NCBI GenBank assembly: GCA_028673005.1
Contig: CM054117.1
Coordinates: 32,274,561 to 32,338,560, forward strand
DNA: 64,000 nt
Reading direction: 5' to 3'
Source of the DNA: Tanypteryx hageni
Taxonomy: Eukaryota > Arthropoda > Insecta > Odonata > Petaluridae
Position 1 is the stretch's first letter. Each line of letters starts with the position of its first letter. The notes under the pieces are model-generated. The model did no database searches, was not told the origin of the DNA, and was given only the letters and a program-made list of their open reading frames with translations. The translations under genes and the position numbers were made by a program. Below are positions 10,531-22,758 of the stretch, piece by piece.

Positions 10531-11420
10531 TCCTCTCTCCCGTGGAAAATCGCATAAATTTCACGCGGACATCACGCCCTCGAATAAAAAAAAAACGAGG
10601 CGAACAAAGCGAAAAAGGCCAACATAACCATAATTCCCGGTCTTCGGTTCCCCCGTCTATAGTCTATTGTCTTCGGATAGCACGTGAATCTCACCGAACA
10701 CCCAAACCCTTTTCCACGCAAACGCAAAGCGTTTCATTATCATTCAAAGAGCGACTTTCATCCAGTCTTTCACCTCGCGAAGTGATTAATTACTCCACCT
10801 TCTATCTCTCTCTCTCTCTCTCTCTCTTTTCCCGATTCTCTTTAATGGAGTCTCCGTAGGTGAAAGGGGGTGGGGTGATGGGGAGGGATTGGGACTGGAC
10901 TGGGAGTGGAGAGGACCCTGAAACGACTCCATAGCCGTATAAGGAATCACATACAAATCCAATCCACCATTCTCTTTTCCTATCTCATACTCCATCCTCT
11001 ATTCCACTAATGCTCCCTCACGCTGTTAACTTTCATTCGATTCTTTTGTTTCTTTATCCATCTCTACGCACCTCTCTTTGTCTCTCTCTCTCTCTGTCAT
11101 TCCGTCTTTTATATGCAACCTTCATTTTCTCGTTTCTATTGCCCTTTCTCCGGCCTCCCTCTCTCCCTCTTTCTCCCTCGCATCTTCCCAATCCTCTCTC
11201 CCTATCATCATTTCGGAGGTGCTAATGGCTTCGGACGGTGACACGTCATTAGACCTCAATTAATCAATCAATCAATATCTCCTTACTCTTCCTCGTCTGC
11301 CTCTTCATAGCCTTTGGTTCAATTTTCCGCTTAGGCTACCTCTTCTTTATTTTTATCCTCCTCTCTCTCTCTCTCTCCTAATCTTTGTTATTTATTCCTC
11401 TCCTTTTTTGTCGACTTATT
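10531..11420. repeat. CT-rich region with (CT)n runs
   Basis: (CT)n lies at about 10805-10828 and again near 11080 and 11360, with a pyrimidine-rich plus strand over 11040-11215. ORFs rich in S, L and P here are compositional. (GAGA)n/(CT)n is a potential GAGA-factor binding sequence in insects. Confidence 0.6.
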
Positions 11421-12500
11421 CCTTTTTATTTTAATCAGCGATTGATTGCATTGAAATTGATACCCATTCAATTGACTTTTTAAGAACACGTAATCTCCTC
11501 CCGTCTCTAACTGTTCGGTAGGTACTTTAAGGTGACCCTCATCTAAGTCTGTCTTCTTCCTAGCAATTTTTTCCTCCTAATTTAATGCGATTACACTGTT
11601 TTTATTCCTCTCTCGGTGCGCCTCTTCCAACGATGCCTCGTCATATCTTCTCCTATTCGTAATTTTCCCGTTAAATATGATCGCCCTATATTTTGCATTA
11701 TCCTGAACCTACATACAGTTCACATATTGACGCATCGAAAACATTCGGAGTTTCTTCAGCGTGATGGCTGACTATAAGGTATAGCTTAGTTGAAGTAGTT
11801 AACAAGATTGCTTAATTGGGACATTCGAACAAATAATACTAAATAAAGCCTTACACCGACAATGGTGCATCTTAATCTCCTTAAATGGGCGGGTTATGAT
11901 TAATAATTATGATTAAAATTTTTTTGCATAAAATAAGGAAATTTGGACGTAAATGATTTCCAAGACAGCGAAACTTGGAAAAAATTGCCGTTATAACGAT
12001 AAAATAATTTTAACTAATTTTTACAAAAATAACCGCCGAACCAATAGGCAGAGTGTGATAGGTAATATTTTTATTTAAATGAATAAAAACAAAAAAGAAC
12101 AAAGGAAAATAAGAATTAAAATATGGCGGAACAGCTTCTAAGACATAATTCGCTTCGGAGATCAGCCCGCTGCCGACAAAAGACAATCGAACGTGAGATG
12201 CGATCTTATCCACGTCATACGGGATGGATGAGTTGTAAAAATAATTTATTTAAGGAGTGTTGAGGCGGCAACAATCGTCAAAGGGATTCATATTAAGTGT
12301 AGGAGATTATTGGTGTGATTCTTCGTCAATGCGACTAAGCGTGTAGGGAATGTGGAGATGGAAACATTTTTCTCATAAGAAAAGAAGTAATTAGTCAAAT
12401 TTTAGACTTATGAATATTTTATTCGCTAAATGTTCCTCGTTGTTAAATAAAATTCAATCGAGAAGAATTAAGACCATGTGAGGAAGCGTATGCAAAAATC
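11421..12500. other. AT-rich unique DNA, nothing recognised
   Basis: No repeat, RNA or coding signature seen. Confidence 0.6.
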
Positions 12501-12504
12501 TTAT

Positions 12505-12562
12505 ATACTTATATATATATACATACATACCTTATAAATATTTGTGTATGTATGTATGTTTG
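12505..12562. repeat. TA/TATG microsatellite with inverted halves
   Basis: TATATATATATACATACATACC is followed after a short AT spacer by GTGTATGTATGTATG. The two halves can pair as a hairpin. Confidence 0.65.
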
Positions 12563-13530
12563 TTCTTTATACGTTTTTACACCGTTGAAGCTATCGAATT
12601 CAAAAGTTTCATGGGTCATCCTATGGACCAAAGAAAGTATACCCCATGAGGTCAACAAAATACTATATGCATAAGAATGCATAAGAAATGGTGTGGAGAA
12701 GCCCCAAAATGCCGTGCAGCCCTTCACTGATGTGGATATAAATATACCTAAATATTAACTTACGATCACGGGAAATGATTTATTTCACGCACAAAAGACT
12801 GAATATTTTACCTAATTCTCTTCATGTTTAGTCGTATTACATGTTAAATCGCTCGAAATTATCCTTTAAGCGCAAATTTTATTAACATTTTCCAGGCTGC
12901 AACAAAGCTAAATTTCTTAATTGTTGTTCTCCTCAAAGGGAGATAGCCACGTAATGATTAATGCAAGGAATTCCACGCTGTGACGCGCCGTAGAGGAAGA
13001 ATGGCCAACGCCAAGATAAAGAATACAAACGGATTCATGCCTAAATATAGTCTATGAATACTTTTAAATTGAGTCAAATGATATTTAAGGAACATTAGAA
13101 CATTGTTATCTTTTACCATAAATAATGAAAGATGTATCGCAAGATAAATCGATACATCTACTTACATTTGTTCGGTAACCAAGATGTTGTTTATTGTTTA
13201 CGTTTTGGCTAATAGTATTTGACATAATCCACATAATTTTATTGCTGCTTTAAAGGCTTCGGTGCATCTATCCATGTGAATATTAAGTAAGACGTTAATG
13301 CGTAATTATATTAATGACAAAACTTTACAATACAATACATAAAATAGTAAAAGTTAATGTAAACATCGCTTGCATAATTAAGAAATGGGGAACGTTTAGT
13401 AAACTTGGGGTACCCAACAGCGAAATTAAGTAAATTTCAATATTTATTGTATTAGTTTTATTGTAATATGAGATCAAAAGTAATATATCAATAAAATTAT
13501 AAATAAAAAAATCGTTTGCTACTTGAAAGA
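12563..13530. other. AT-rich unique DNA, nothing recognised
   Basis: No gene or repeat match supported. Confidence 0.55.
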
Positions 13531-13534
13531 AAAC

Positions 13535-13564
13535 TTTCCCGAGCGAAGCCGGGTGTTTCCGCTA

Positions 13565-13566
<2 letters not shown>
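13535..13566 (+). mobile_element. Helitron-like 3' terminus
   Basis: A GC-rich hairpin CCCGAGCGAAGCCGGG (13538-13553) is followed 8 nt later by CTAA and then T (13562-13566). A short 3' hairpin then CTRR, inserted between A and T, is the hallmark of Helitron ends. The phrase CCCGAGCGAAGCCGGGT is common at transposon ends in insects. The 5' end (TC...) could not be located, and another element type with a similar tail is possible. Confidence 0.45.
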
Positions 13567-13642
<76 letters not shown>

Positions 13643-13672
13643 GTATATGTGTGTGTGTGTGTGTTTGTGATT
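13567..13672. repeat. (TA)n-(TATG)n-(GT)n compound microsatellite
   Basis: About 60 bp of TA is followed by GTATGTATG and then GTGTGTGTGT. It directly abuts the Helitron-like end. Repeats seeded at retroelement or Helitron tails are common. Confidence 0.9.
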
Positions 13673-14305
13673 CAACAAGCAGGTGTGTGACACGCTGAAA
13701 AAACAAAATATGATTCAGGCAGAGACGAACTGATATGTACATACATTACTTTATCTACTTGTGTTATTATTTGATTTTTACCTACAACTTTAAAGTAGGC
13801 ATACTTTTAATTGCTTAATATGAATTTCAATTTTTTAGTTTTTATAAAACATTAATACAACAACTAAATTTTAATATCTAATGGAGTATAGGATAATTTA
13901 ACAAAATATAAACACAATATGATGAATTTATTGCATCATGTTGATATAACTTTAAAATTCCGTGCCATTAGCTCAAACCCCCAAATGCTCCGACAAATAA
14001 TAATTTTTTATAAAAAATAAGGATCACATTTTTTCTTCTGATATTTTATCCATGAAGGAATTACAATATTAATGCAAGAGATATATACCGCATATAAAAG
14101 TAATTGCTGTTTAAAAAGATTTTGTATCATCAATGGTTGATGAAATTTTTGGAACACTTTCCAAATAAACGGCACAATATACATTGCACAAACTTTCTCA
14201 TATACGTTTGGTCGACTGTATACATTTATAAAAGAAAAACGCTAATTAATCAAAGTTAACCGTAGTTTAGTGTATATTTTAATGTCATTGATCAATATTT
14301 AATAA
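13673..14305. other. AT-rich DNA, possible partial repeat
   Basis: At about 14170-14215 the words ATACATTGCACAAA and TACGTTTGG resemble the distal end of the repeat copies at 14314 and 14643. It may be a truncated third tandem copy. Nothing else is recognised. Confidence 0.4.
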
Positions 14306-14313
14306 TTTTTTGG

Positions 14314-14530
14314 GACATGTGGCTTAGTAAGTATTATTTGTGACATCATGTTGTACGATTGGATGGATTTTAATCAAAATCCTTATAGCCTTTTTTGAGT
14401 TAATCGAATTTGGTTTCAAAATATCCAAGATTAAAGTACCCTTAATTGTTGCGCAATATCGTTCATCACTATAATGACTGATATTATCCACAAATATGAT
14501 ATATCATTCGATTTAGTTTAACCGTTTAGG
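14314..14530 (+). repeat. Unnamed dispersed repeat R14, copy 1
   Basis: It shares with 14643-14869 the ordered blocks GTATTATTTGTGACATCA, TTGGATnGATTTTAATnAAA, AGCCnTTTTTGAGT, AAnTACCCTTAATT, GCGCAATATC and a distal GTTTnGGC. An inverted copy lies at 29045-29182. The ~330 bp spacing between the two direct copies suggests a tandem duplication or two insertions. No coding capacity. Confidence 0.75.
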
Positions 14531-14642
14531 CTGTAATAAGATTTTTAGTGGATCGCGGCGGAGGCGTGACGTCATAGTGCTTGAGTAAGATAGCTTAGCG
14601 TACATTGTAATGCCACTGGACGCCATATGGTGATTTCAAGAG

Positions 14643-14869
14643 ATATATGACTTAAGTAGTATTATTTGTGACATCAGGCTCTACAATTGGATTGATTTTA
14701 ATAAAATTCTCTGGAGCCATTTTTGAGTAAATAAAAGTTTTCTAAAAATCGCCAAGAATAAACTACCCTTAATTTTGCGCAATATCATTTTTATGAAAAA
14801 AGGGTCTGCAAAAGATTATACATTGCACAAATACGAAATATCATTCTATTTCATGTACGCGTTTGGGCC
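14643..14869 (+). repeat. Unnamed dispersed repeat R14, copy 2
   Basis: It is the same repeat as 14314-14530 in the same orientation, diverged by eye by roughly a quarter of positions, with small indels. Just downstream, at 14890-14915, CTACGTATATGAGAAAGTAAA resembles the outer end of the RTE-like tails at 28.8 and 35.0 kb. Confidence 0.75.
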
Positions 14870-14919
14870 CTAGAACAGCGAGTAGACTACTCAATATACT
14901 ACGTATATGAGAAAGTAAA

Positions 14920-16415
14920 AATAATCATGAAAGACATGGATATATTTTTGAATCGGCTGTAAATAATTCAAAATACTACAATATCCTTACTTTTAGATAA
15001 AAATGATCGTGGTTTATGATCTTAATCGTAAAGTTTCAGGGAAAACTGGTGGAAGGTAATAGACAACGCCTAAGTTCCATTCACGGCGCCCATGTTCAAG
15101 GCAAACGAATTAAGGTAATCTATTGTTAGATTCTGGGTGGAACTCCAACTAGAGAGATCGACCTAAATTTTGCGCGTCTATTCACTATAGATTTTAATCT
15201 CCTTTAAAATGATTTACCTCTTAACAAAAAGGTACTTCAACCGAGTCTTACAACTGGAACTATGGAGGAGTATGAGGAGTACATTGTGAAATAATTCTTT
15301 CTAGAAGTTATCTTTGAATCAGATCTACAAACAAATACCTTCCTTCGTCTCGTGCGTGGTTTAGGACTTTAGCAACTTAAACATTAAAATCGGCTTTAGT
15401 AAATTTGCTTATAATCTTTAAGTAAGGAAAGAGGCCATAAAGTTGGGATTCTGTGGTTATGATCTGAGAGACGCGGTATTTTTAAATATCACGCATGAAT
15501 AAACAATGAACGATTAAATATGTATGAAAAGAGTTTAGAATAAATATAGAGAAAATCGTAGGCACCTGGATAAAATTTCTTGGAGCCAGGGCGACATAGT
15601 GCCCGGCATTTGTCCAACTCTGGACAGTTTTCATAATATCCATAATTACTAAGATTTAAGGTAAACTCTGTAGCAAGGGACTGTTTTTTAGTTTTTTGTC
15701 AACCCCACGAGACATTTCAGCTACTGCGCATCTTCTATATAAGTTTGAGGGTTTAAACTAATAACAGCTGAAAGATTAAGATCCGACAGGCAGGAGAATA
15801 TACCTACCCACACACGTACATTACTCCAGTTTGTACAAAAGTTGGAAAGTGGCGACACGCCAACGCTCTCTACGAAGGTGTCACCTCTTATCTTTTGAGA
15901 AACTTTTCAGAAATGGTTTCCTGCTCTTAAAGACTGTCTGCCTAGGAGTTTTTCTCGGAGATCAACAATATTCGATCTGTATGCCCTCTCGCAAATTCCA
16001 AATGGCAACGAAATGCCGTTTCAAGGGTTCCTTAGCGGTCGCTTCTCAGCCAGAAAAATATTATTCGAATACGCACTATCCTGATTGCGTGTGCCTGCCG
16101 AGAATCGCGTCGTTTTTCAGCTAAAGGCTCCGAAATAATTGTCACTGACGAGAATTCTTTCGCTTCAAAATCGTCAGCAGCAGATGATATTTTCTCAGCA
16201 AGAGGTCGAAAGGAAGTCATAAAATATTTTTGACTTCAACGCGAGCGTGTGATACAATCATGATGGCCGTAAAGATATGCCGATCTGGAAAAAGGGTATA
16301 CAAAATATTTTTCGCAACTTGGATACTATATAGAAAAATGTATATCTGTTTATTTCAGTATATTATTTTAAGCGCTTTCTCATAAATTAGTTCTACAAGA
16401 AGACAGAAAAATAAA
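14920..16415. other. Unique AT-rich DNA, nothing recognised
   Basis: A somewhat GC-richer patch at 15840-16200 has short ORFs on both strands but no domain. No repeat is recognised. Confidence 0.55.
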
Positions 16416-16425
16416 GATTTCATGC

Positions 16426-17945
16426 TAACAAGGAGAGGTTGCGAAAATTGGAAAACGGATTTTAACGAAACATTTACAGATAAAAATATATCGAAAATAA
16501 GCATATACATGTTTCGGATTTTTGTCCCATTCTGCCTCGTTTTCTATAAATTAATATTTTTAAAACGGTATTTTAGGCTGATTTCAATATTCAGTTACAC
16601 ATAAGCCTAACATATTAAAGTAATCCGTTGCACTTTTAATTCATCATAACTTTTAAACCATACGAGATAACACAATGAAAATTGGTACATAGGTGCATTT
16701 TGAAAACCATAAGGTTATGGTGCTTTCAAAATTTTTATCAAAGCCATCTAACTTTTAAAAACGAAAACAAATTTCCATTAGAAAATACATTAAAGATTGA
16801 GTAAAATCAATCCGGGTTGGATAAAATTTACATTTAAGTAAGGGACCAGATTGCGGTTTATTTACATGAAGAAAGTCATCTGTTGGACACATCAGATTTT
16901 TAAAACACGAATTTACGCCACTTTCAATAATTAGTCCATAATATGCCTTGTCATAGTAAGAACATAGAGTTTATTATGCTCCAGATTCGCGCACAGGTAC
17001 CAAAAATCAAATTAAAATTACAAATAACACAATAAAATAATTACAATAAACAAAATTAAAATATGGTGGTGGTGGTGAGGGTGATGAGGGTGATGGTGAG
17101 GGTGGTACTTCAGAGGGTCGATTTTACCCTATCTAAATATTCTACCTATTAAAACAGTGTGCCATTTGAGATGATGACATTAGCGTTAGTCATAGAATGG
17201 GAACTTCATTTTGTATAATATATTAGCGTAAAATCCTGTTGAATTTCAACGAGAAATCTAGAAGGGTAATATCTTATTACGTATTTCTAGCGAGGGGAGA
17301 AGAAGAGGGAAAGGAACATGGATTAAAACAACAAGAAGTCCTCGGGAGTTAAAAATGTCATCGTCGTCAAGGTATTAATTGTTAAAACTTCAAATTTTGT
17401 CTATTAATGGGAATAAACGTGAAGTGCGAGCGATTTCGAATCGAAGCAGAAAAAAGACTGTAAGAATAAGAAATCTTGATCATTCTTCTTTAAAACTATG
17501 CAGGTCCAAAGTATGTACGTTAATTTGTCGAATTTATATAAGCAAATGAGCGATAGCACTATGAAAACTCAATCTTTAATATATTTTCTAATGGAAATTT
17601 GTTTTCGTTTTTAAAAGATAGATGGCTTTGATAAAAATTTTGAAAGCACCATAACCTTATGGCTTTCTAAATGCACCTACGTACCAATTTTCATTGTGTT
17701 ATCTCGTATGGTTTAAAAGTTATGATGAATTAAAAGTGCAACGGAATACTTTAATATGTTAGGCTTATGTGTATCCGAATATTGAAATCAGCGTAAAATA
17801 CCGTTTTAAAAATATTAATTTCTAGAAGACGTGGCAGAATGGGACAAAAATCCGAAACATGTATATACTTACTTTCGATATGTTTTTTTTTTCTGTAAAT
17901 GTTTCGTTAAAATCCGTTTACCAATTTTCGCAACCTATCCTTGTA
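16426..17945. mobile_element. 1.5 kb element with ~380 bp inverted arms
   Basis: The left arm (16426-16802) and right arm (17567-17945) are inverted copies along their whole length. For example AGGTTGCGAAAATTGG at the outer left matches CCAATTTTCGCAACCT at the outer right, and the inner ends share AAAGATTGAGT / ACTCAATCTTT. By eye they are about 90 percent identical. The 764 bp spacer is AT-rich and carries a (GGT)n-like patch at 17065-17115. No transposase ORF or clear target duplication was found. It could be a long-TIR foldback transposon or a local inverted duplication. The short ORFs in each arm are mirror artefacts. Confidence 0.85.
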
Positions 17946-18340
17946 AGATACTGACTGAAACTACGAATACTTTTGCACATACTTTTGACAGTACTCTTTT
18001 TATAAGACTTTTACATGACTTCAAGAAGATTAAATCACACTTAGAAAATACCTCACGGTAGATTAAATAAACAAATGTAAATAAATGGGAGAATATGCAA
18101 AATATTTAAAATTCGTACGAAAAATAAAGAATTAATCGTGAAACAAACGCTTCATGCGAATATTTTTAATCGGAGAACCCTATCATATTCTCACCTAATA
18201 TCAATATTTATCGTGTTACGTAATCAAAAATACATTCATCCGTATGCACTGCAGCGTATTCGTGCATTACTTCTATAGAGAATTCTCAAAGTGTTGAATA
18301 ATTTCCGAAGGAAGTTGACGCTTAAGAGTATTTCCGAGTA
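17946..18340. other. AT-rich unique DNA, nothing recognised
   Basis: No supported feature. Confidence 0.55.
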
Positions 18341-18900
18341 AGCATCCCACATGACTCATCTCGGGTGCACGGTAGCGAAGCGATCCCGCGCACAATTATC
18401 CGCCTTGGAGAAATCCTTCGTAAGCTCGACGTTTGGCGATAGGACAGCCCTTTCGACCAGGAATCCGAGAACAGGCGAAGGAGGCGAGGGGAGGAATTGG
18501 GAGGAGGGGTGGGGTGAGGAAGGCGGCGGATTTTATGGGGTCAGTGATGCAGGCACGCAGGAAGCCGCTTGCGTAAATGATCGACGGCGGCGACGGTGGT
18601 CTCTATGTGCTCGGAGGCACGGCCGTGGAAGGCGACGCGAGTGGAAGCGAATGAGATTGCATTCTGGGGACTCCTCGCTATCACACAGACTCAGCAGTTG
18701 AAATTCCTCGAGAGGCGGCGGCCTGTGGGGGAGGGAGAGGCGGGGTGTGGGGGAGGAGAAGAAAGGTCGAGGGCCGGTGGGGAGGGATGAGCGGGCGGCG
18801 AGATACGTTGCAGGCCGAATGCATCCCTAGGCTCGGTCTGAAGAGGCTGTCGTGGCTACGAGAGGAAGGGGGCGAGGGTAGAGCCAGAGGAATTCTTATG
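18341..18900. promoter_or_regulatory. GC/CpG-rich patch with GGA tracts
   Basis: High GC with frequent CpG (GATCCCGCGC, GGCGGCGG, CGACGGCGGCGACGG), plus purine tracts at 18476-18545 and 18718-18795. It could be a promoter or CpG-island-like element. No exon can be modelled because ORFs on the plus strand lack domains and splice context. Confidence 0.3.
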
Positions 18901-19324
18901 AAATGACTTGTTGAATGACAAGGAGCGTAATCTTTCGGTTATAAGTTTCGCATCGCCTGCTTCGGGAAATTGCTTCCAAGTGTCCGCGCAACACCGGCAG
19001 TTGCGGTTTCGTTCCGCGAATAACAAAAAAAGAGCTCTGCGCCGTCCCTCGATCGTTATCTTAAGAGCGTTGACTCTCAGCTGCAATGATTCACATTGTA
19101 ACGGCGTTAAATTGATGAAGAAATTTTAAGGGCGCCTATGCATAATAACGAGAGTGATAACTACGCCAAAAATAGAAACGTCTCCTTGGCAACCGCTGTA
19201 CGTGTATCATTAGTAAAATACGCATAAATCTTATGTTGGATCTTTACTCTAGGAGGCCTCCAAATTTGAATTTCGGACCAAAATGAAATTTGCTCAACAA
19301 CTCTTAGCGTATATTTCACGCAGC
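18901..19324. other. Unique DNA with an X-box-like site
   Basis: GTCTCCTTGGCAAC at 19180-19193 fits the RFX X-box (GTNNCC, 2 nt, RGYAAC). RFX sites are typical of ciliary genes, but no gene is seen next to it. Nothing else is recognised. Confidence 0.3.
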
Positions 19325-19395
19325 AAATTCCATTAAAATCAGTCAAGTAGTTCATGAGGCGAAAGATAGTGACGGACAAACCAACACGACCTTCC
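19325..19395 (+). repeat. Possible transposon 3' tail remnant
   Basis: The sequence reads TTCCATTAAAATCAGTCAAG, then AGTTCATGAGGCGA, then GTGACGGACAAACCAACA. It follows the common insect transposon tail pattern 'AAAATCGGTCnAGTAGTT...GACAAAC'. The body is not recognisable. Confidence 0.4.
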
Positions 19396-20050
19396 ATTCA
19401 CACTCTGCACTGTGTTTAAAGAGCACATTGTGACGCTATATCTACATAGTTGGTTCTAAGGATATCACTCCATTAAATCTGTCACGTGTGAAGTAGCTTT
19501 GAGAATATTTTCGTCGTTTTAAATCATAAAATAATACAATTGACTGCTTATCTTACAATAAGAGATATTTCAGCGGTGGCTAACTTTTATCAAGTCAGGC
19601 ACGAATTCCAATTATTGTCACCAAAATTCTATTTGATCTTATCAGTCTATCTGCGAAAAATTACATTTTTAAAAACTGTTAACCTATTTCTGGTGGTTCT
19701 CTTGACATAAATTCAAAATTGGACATAAGGCCTTCACACTGGACGCACAAAGGGCCGAATAAAACAAAAAATAAAAAAGCCACTTTTAAGTAATCATTAA
19801 TAAACATAGATAACAACAATATTATACATACTGCAAAGATATAGGGAGTGAAACAGGTAGGAAAACATTAATCGCAAGTAGAGATCAGTGATTTTAAAAT
19901 CGAAACAAAACTCCCTTCTGATGTCTCCTTTTAAGCCAGTCGCCATTTCCAGCTGCGTAAACAAAAACGTGAGCGTTTTAAGCAAAACCAAATTGGAATC
20001 GATCGACCGAAATCGGAGGGGAAAAATAATAAATAATCGCGACTGAATTC
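19396..20050. other. AT-rich unique DNA, nothing recognised
   Basis: No supported feature. Confidence 0.55.
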
Positions 20051-20420
20051 CGGCACATCCATGTTAAGAAACGGCAGGAGAGGGCGGGGACACAGGCACG
20101 CAGGAGGGACTCAGTCTGGAAATCCTTTCCGGATGAGAGGAAAACTTGGAAACGCTCTTTGCGACTTGACCCCAGCCCTCCTCCACCCATCCGCCCACTT
20201 TCTTTCTCTCCTCCCTCCCTATCTCCACCCCTCTCTCCACCCCTCTCTCCCTCTCGTTTTGCATTCGTGCGGCACGTCCATAGGTGGACAAGACCTCTCA
20301 CCCATCAGCGGTGTCCTCTCTCTTTCAACTTCCCCTCGACTCCCGCCCTGCATTGCTGGTGTGTCCTGGTGAGCGGAGCCATGAGACTTCGGCACGCACG
20401 GCTTAACCCCAGCCTTATAT
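20051..20420. repeat. GC-richer patch with C/CT tract
   Basis: The plus strand at 20165-20255 is CCCTCC/CTCTCTCC low-complexity sequence. Five overlapping ORFs on both strands come from this composition. Confidence 0.55.
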
Positions 20421-21580
20421 AAAAACAAAAAAAATGAAGAACCAAAAGAAACGAGCGCTGCCATACACCCACATCCACGGATCCGTATAAGACCATATGA
20501 CATCAGAGACACCTGTGCGGCGGTTCGTCAAACAGATAATCCCACCCCGCTTTTTATTTCTTCCATTTATTCTCCCCTTAACTTTTTTTACCGTCCGCTA
20601 GCCGCTCCCTGCAATCTCTTTCAAAAATCACCGCGAGTAAAGATTTGATCGAGATTGAGAACGCGAACGACCCTGAGTTGCGTTCAATTTTCCGTGCTTA
20701 TTTCGTTCGAGTTCTGCCCGAGTAAAAGGAAAAGAATCAAAACTGCAATCGTTGGGTGAAAACCGAGATTGAATTTCAGCAGTGCGGGCACGTAACGGCA
20801 GATATATAATCTCTTCACCGTCGTGAACAACGGGTCTTAAATAAAAATAATAGCGACGATATATGAGTAGTTACGCCGACAAAAGAATCCGTCCATATAC
20901 TGTCATGACCATGCACATTTGCCGATTATTTCGGCAGAGAATAATTAGTATAATGACTAAAACCAAATTCGTGAAACGTTCCTCTATAATATATATAAAT
21001 GGGTTGCGAAAAAAAGATGAGCATTTCGGCCACGAAGCTGTAATCATTGACGATTTACCGACAGTATATTCCTATAAATATTAAAATTGAATTAATCATT
21101 GATTAGAACCTATTATCGGTACACCAGATGGCGGCTGTTTTGTAGCCGAAATACGCATATGGTTTTCATAACCTTTTTTATGGCTACAGGAGAGACATTA
21201 CCTTTCACTATATTCACCATAGTTTTTTATTCCTGTCGGATTTATGATTTTAATTTCGGACTACGCATGCACAGGTGCAAAAACACCTCGCCAAGGAGTT
21301 GCTCGTTTTTTTCGTAATACAATAAAAGTAACCGTTACTATATAAAAACACCAAATAAACCGCTATTATTATAGGCATTATTTATAAAAATTCCTTTCTA
21401 TATCGGCACTTGTTTTAAGTTAAAAGAAGAAAGAGCACAGATCCGTAACGAGCAGTACTGATTCCGGCGGCGCAGAACGCGGAAGTATTTGGGAATGAGA
21501 GTGCTTGGACGGTTTAATCGAACTCCTCGCTCGACAACTCCGTTCGAATCGAGAAATACGGATTAGGAAAAGGGCAAGAA
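20421..21580. other. Unique DNA, nothing recognised
   Basis: No repeat match or coding evidence. A (GA)n run starts at about 21586. Confidence 0.5.
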
Positions 21581-21585
21581 GTAAA

Positions 21586-22190
21586 GAGAGAGAGAGAGAG
21601 TGGAATAGGCAGCACTAAAGGACAAAAGTTTACAAGAAACCGCCGTCCATTAGTGAAAGTCACCAAGCTTCATATATTTAAACACTTACTAAGTTCCTTG
21701 TTTTTTTATTTACTGCTGCCTAACTTCCAAACGCCGAAAAGGAGAGAGATCCTTTCAATCTCGGCGGAAACGTTTCTTCGACCCATTCTCCCAATATGGA
21801 TCGTGTCTTCTCTCCTCCTATTCCTCTCGTTTCCGCCCCAATCTTTCTCTCTCTCTCTCTCATCTGTCTACTTAACTTTGTTCCGCGGCCGATCCTTTCC
21901 TATCCTTCGACCTCTGCTCGTTGTTCCTCCTCATCGCCTCCCTCCCTCCCTCTCCCCTCCCTCTCTCACTCCGTATCCATCTGCATGCTGACTTGTCGAA
22001 ATAACCGCTCTTTTTCCCTTCCTTCGTCCCACTCCGTCTCCCCTATTCATTCTTCCCTTTGCTTCTCCTTTCCTTCTCCTCCTCTTCATCCGTCCCGCCT
22101 TTCTTTTACCCACCCACTACCTCCGCCGTTCTCTCACGACGCCCCTTTGACGCCCTTCAGTCGGTATTCCATTCCTTTTGTCTTTCCCTA
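21586..22190. repeat. (GA)n run then long CT-rich tract
   Basis: AGAGAGAGAGAGAG at about 21586-21600 is followed by a pyrimidine-rich plus strand over 21830-22140 (CTCTCTCT, CCTCCCTCC). Serine/proline/leucine-rich ORFs are compositional. Confidence 0.7.
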
Positions 22191-22750
22191 AATAACTACA
22201 AATGTTTTCAGACCAATTTTTTACGCTTCCTCCTCACTCTCTCTATTATTTTCTCCTGTTTTCGGATTGATAGCACCCGACATCCCCGCTTCTTCCGGAG
22301 AAAAACGAGCTTCTCAAGATTTGTCACGAGTTACCTGTTCTACATCATTTTTAACCTCATCAGCTAAAAACGTCTTCGCGTTATTGCAAATTATCCAATG
22401 TTCGTCATTTATCTTCAACCGCCTTTATTTCTTGTTTCTTAATCTGCATCCTATTGGCGTTTTCTGCATTTCTGGACTATTCGGCAAGCATTTCTCTCTT
22501 TGCCTCAACGCCGGCCATGGTATTGCTGTGAAGTGCTCGCCCGTCTATCCTATCTTCCTCTCTTTTTGGCAGTTCGTCCGACAGATGGAGTGGTAAACTC
22601 CTAAAGCCATAATAAGTTTCAATAAGCCAAATAAGTATTTCGACTAAAAAAAGAACGGTCTCAGAGGCAATTCACCGTTGATTGCAACAAAAACCTGTCA
22701 ATGAAGAAGGCTACTTCGTAGCTTGAATGCGCGTCTGGATTGCTCAACTG
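22191..22750. other. Unique DNA, nothing recognised
   Basis: Mixed CT-rich then balanced sequence. The ORF at 22267-22596 has no recognisable domain. Confidence 0.5.
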
Positions 22751-22758
22751 CTTTATAC

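Noticed and set aside
13497..13742. YIYIYI-type ORFs over (TA)n
   Set aside because: Translation of a TA microsatellite; the same happens at 50550-50906.
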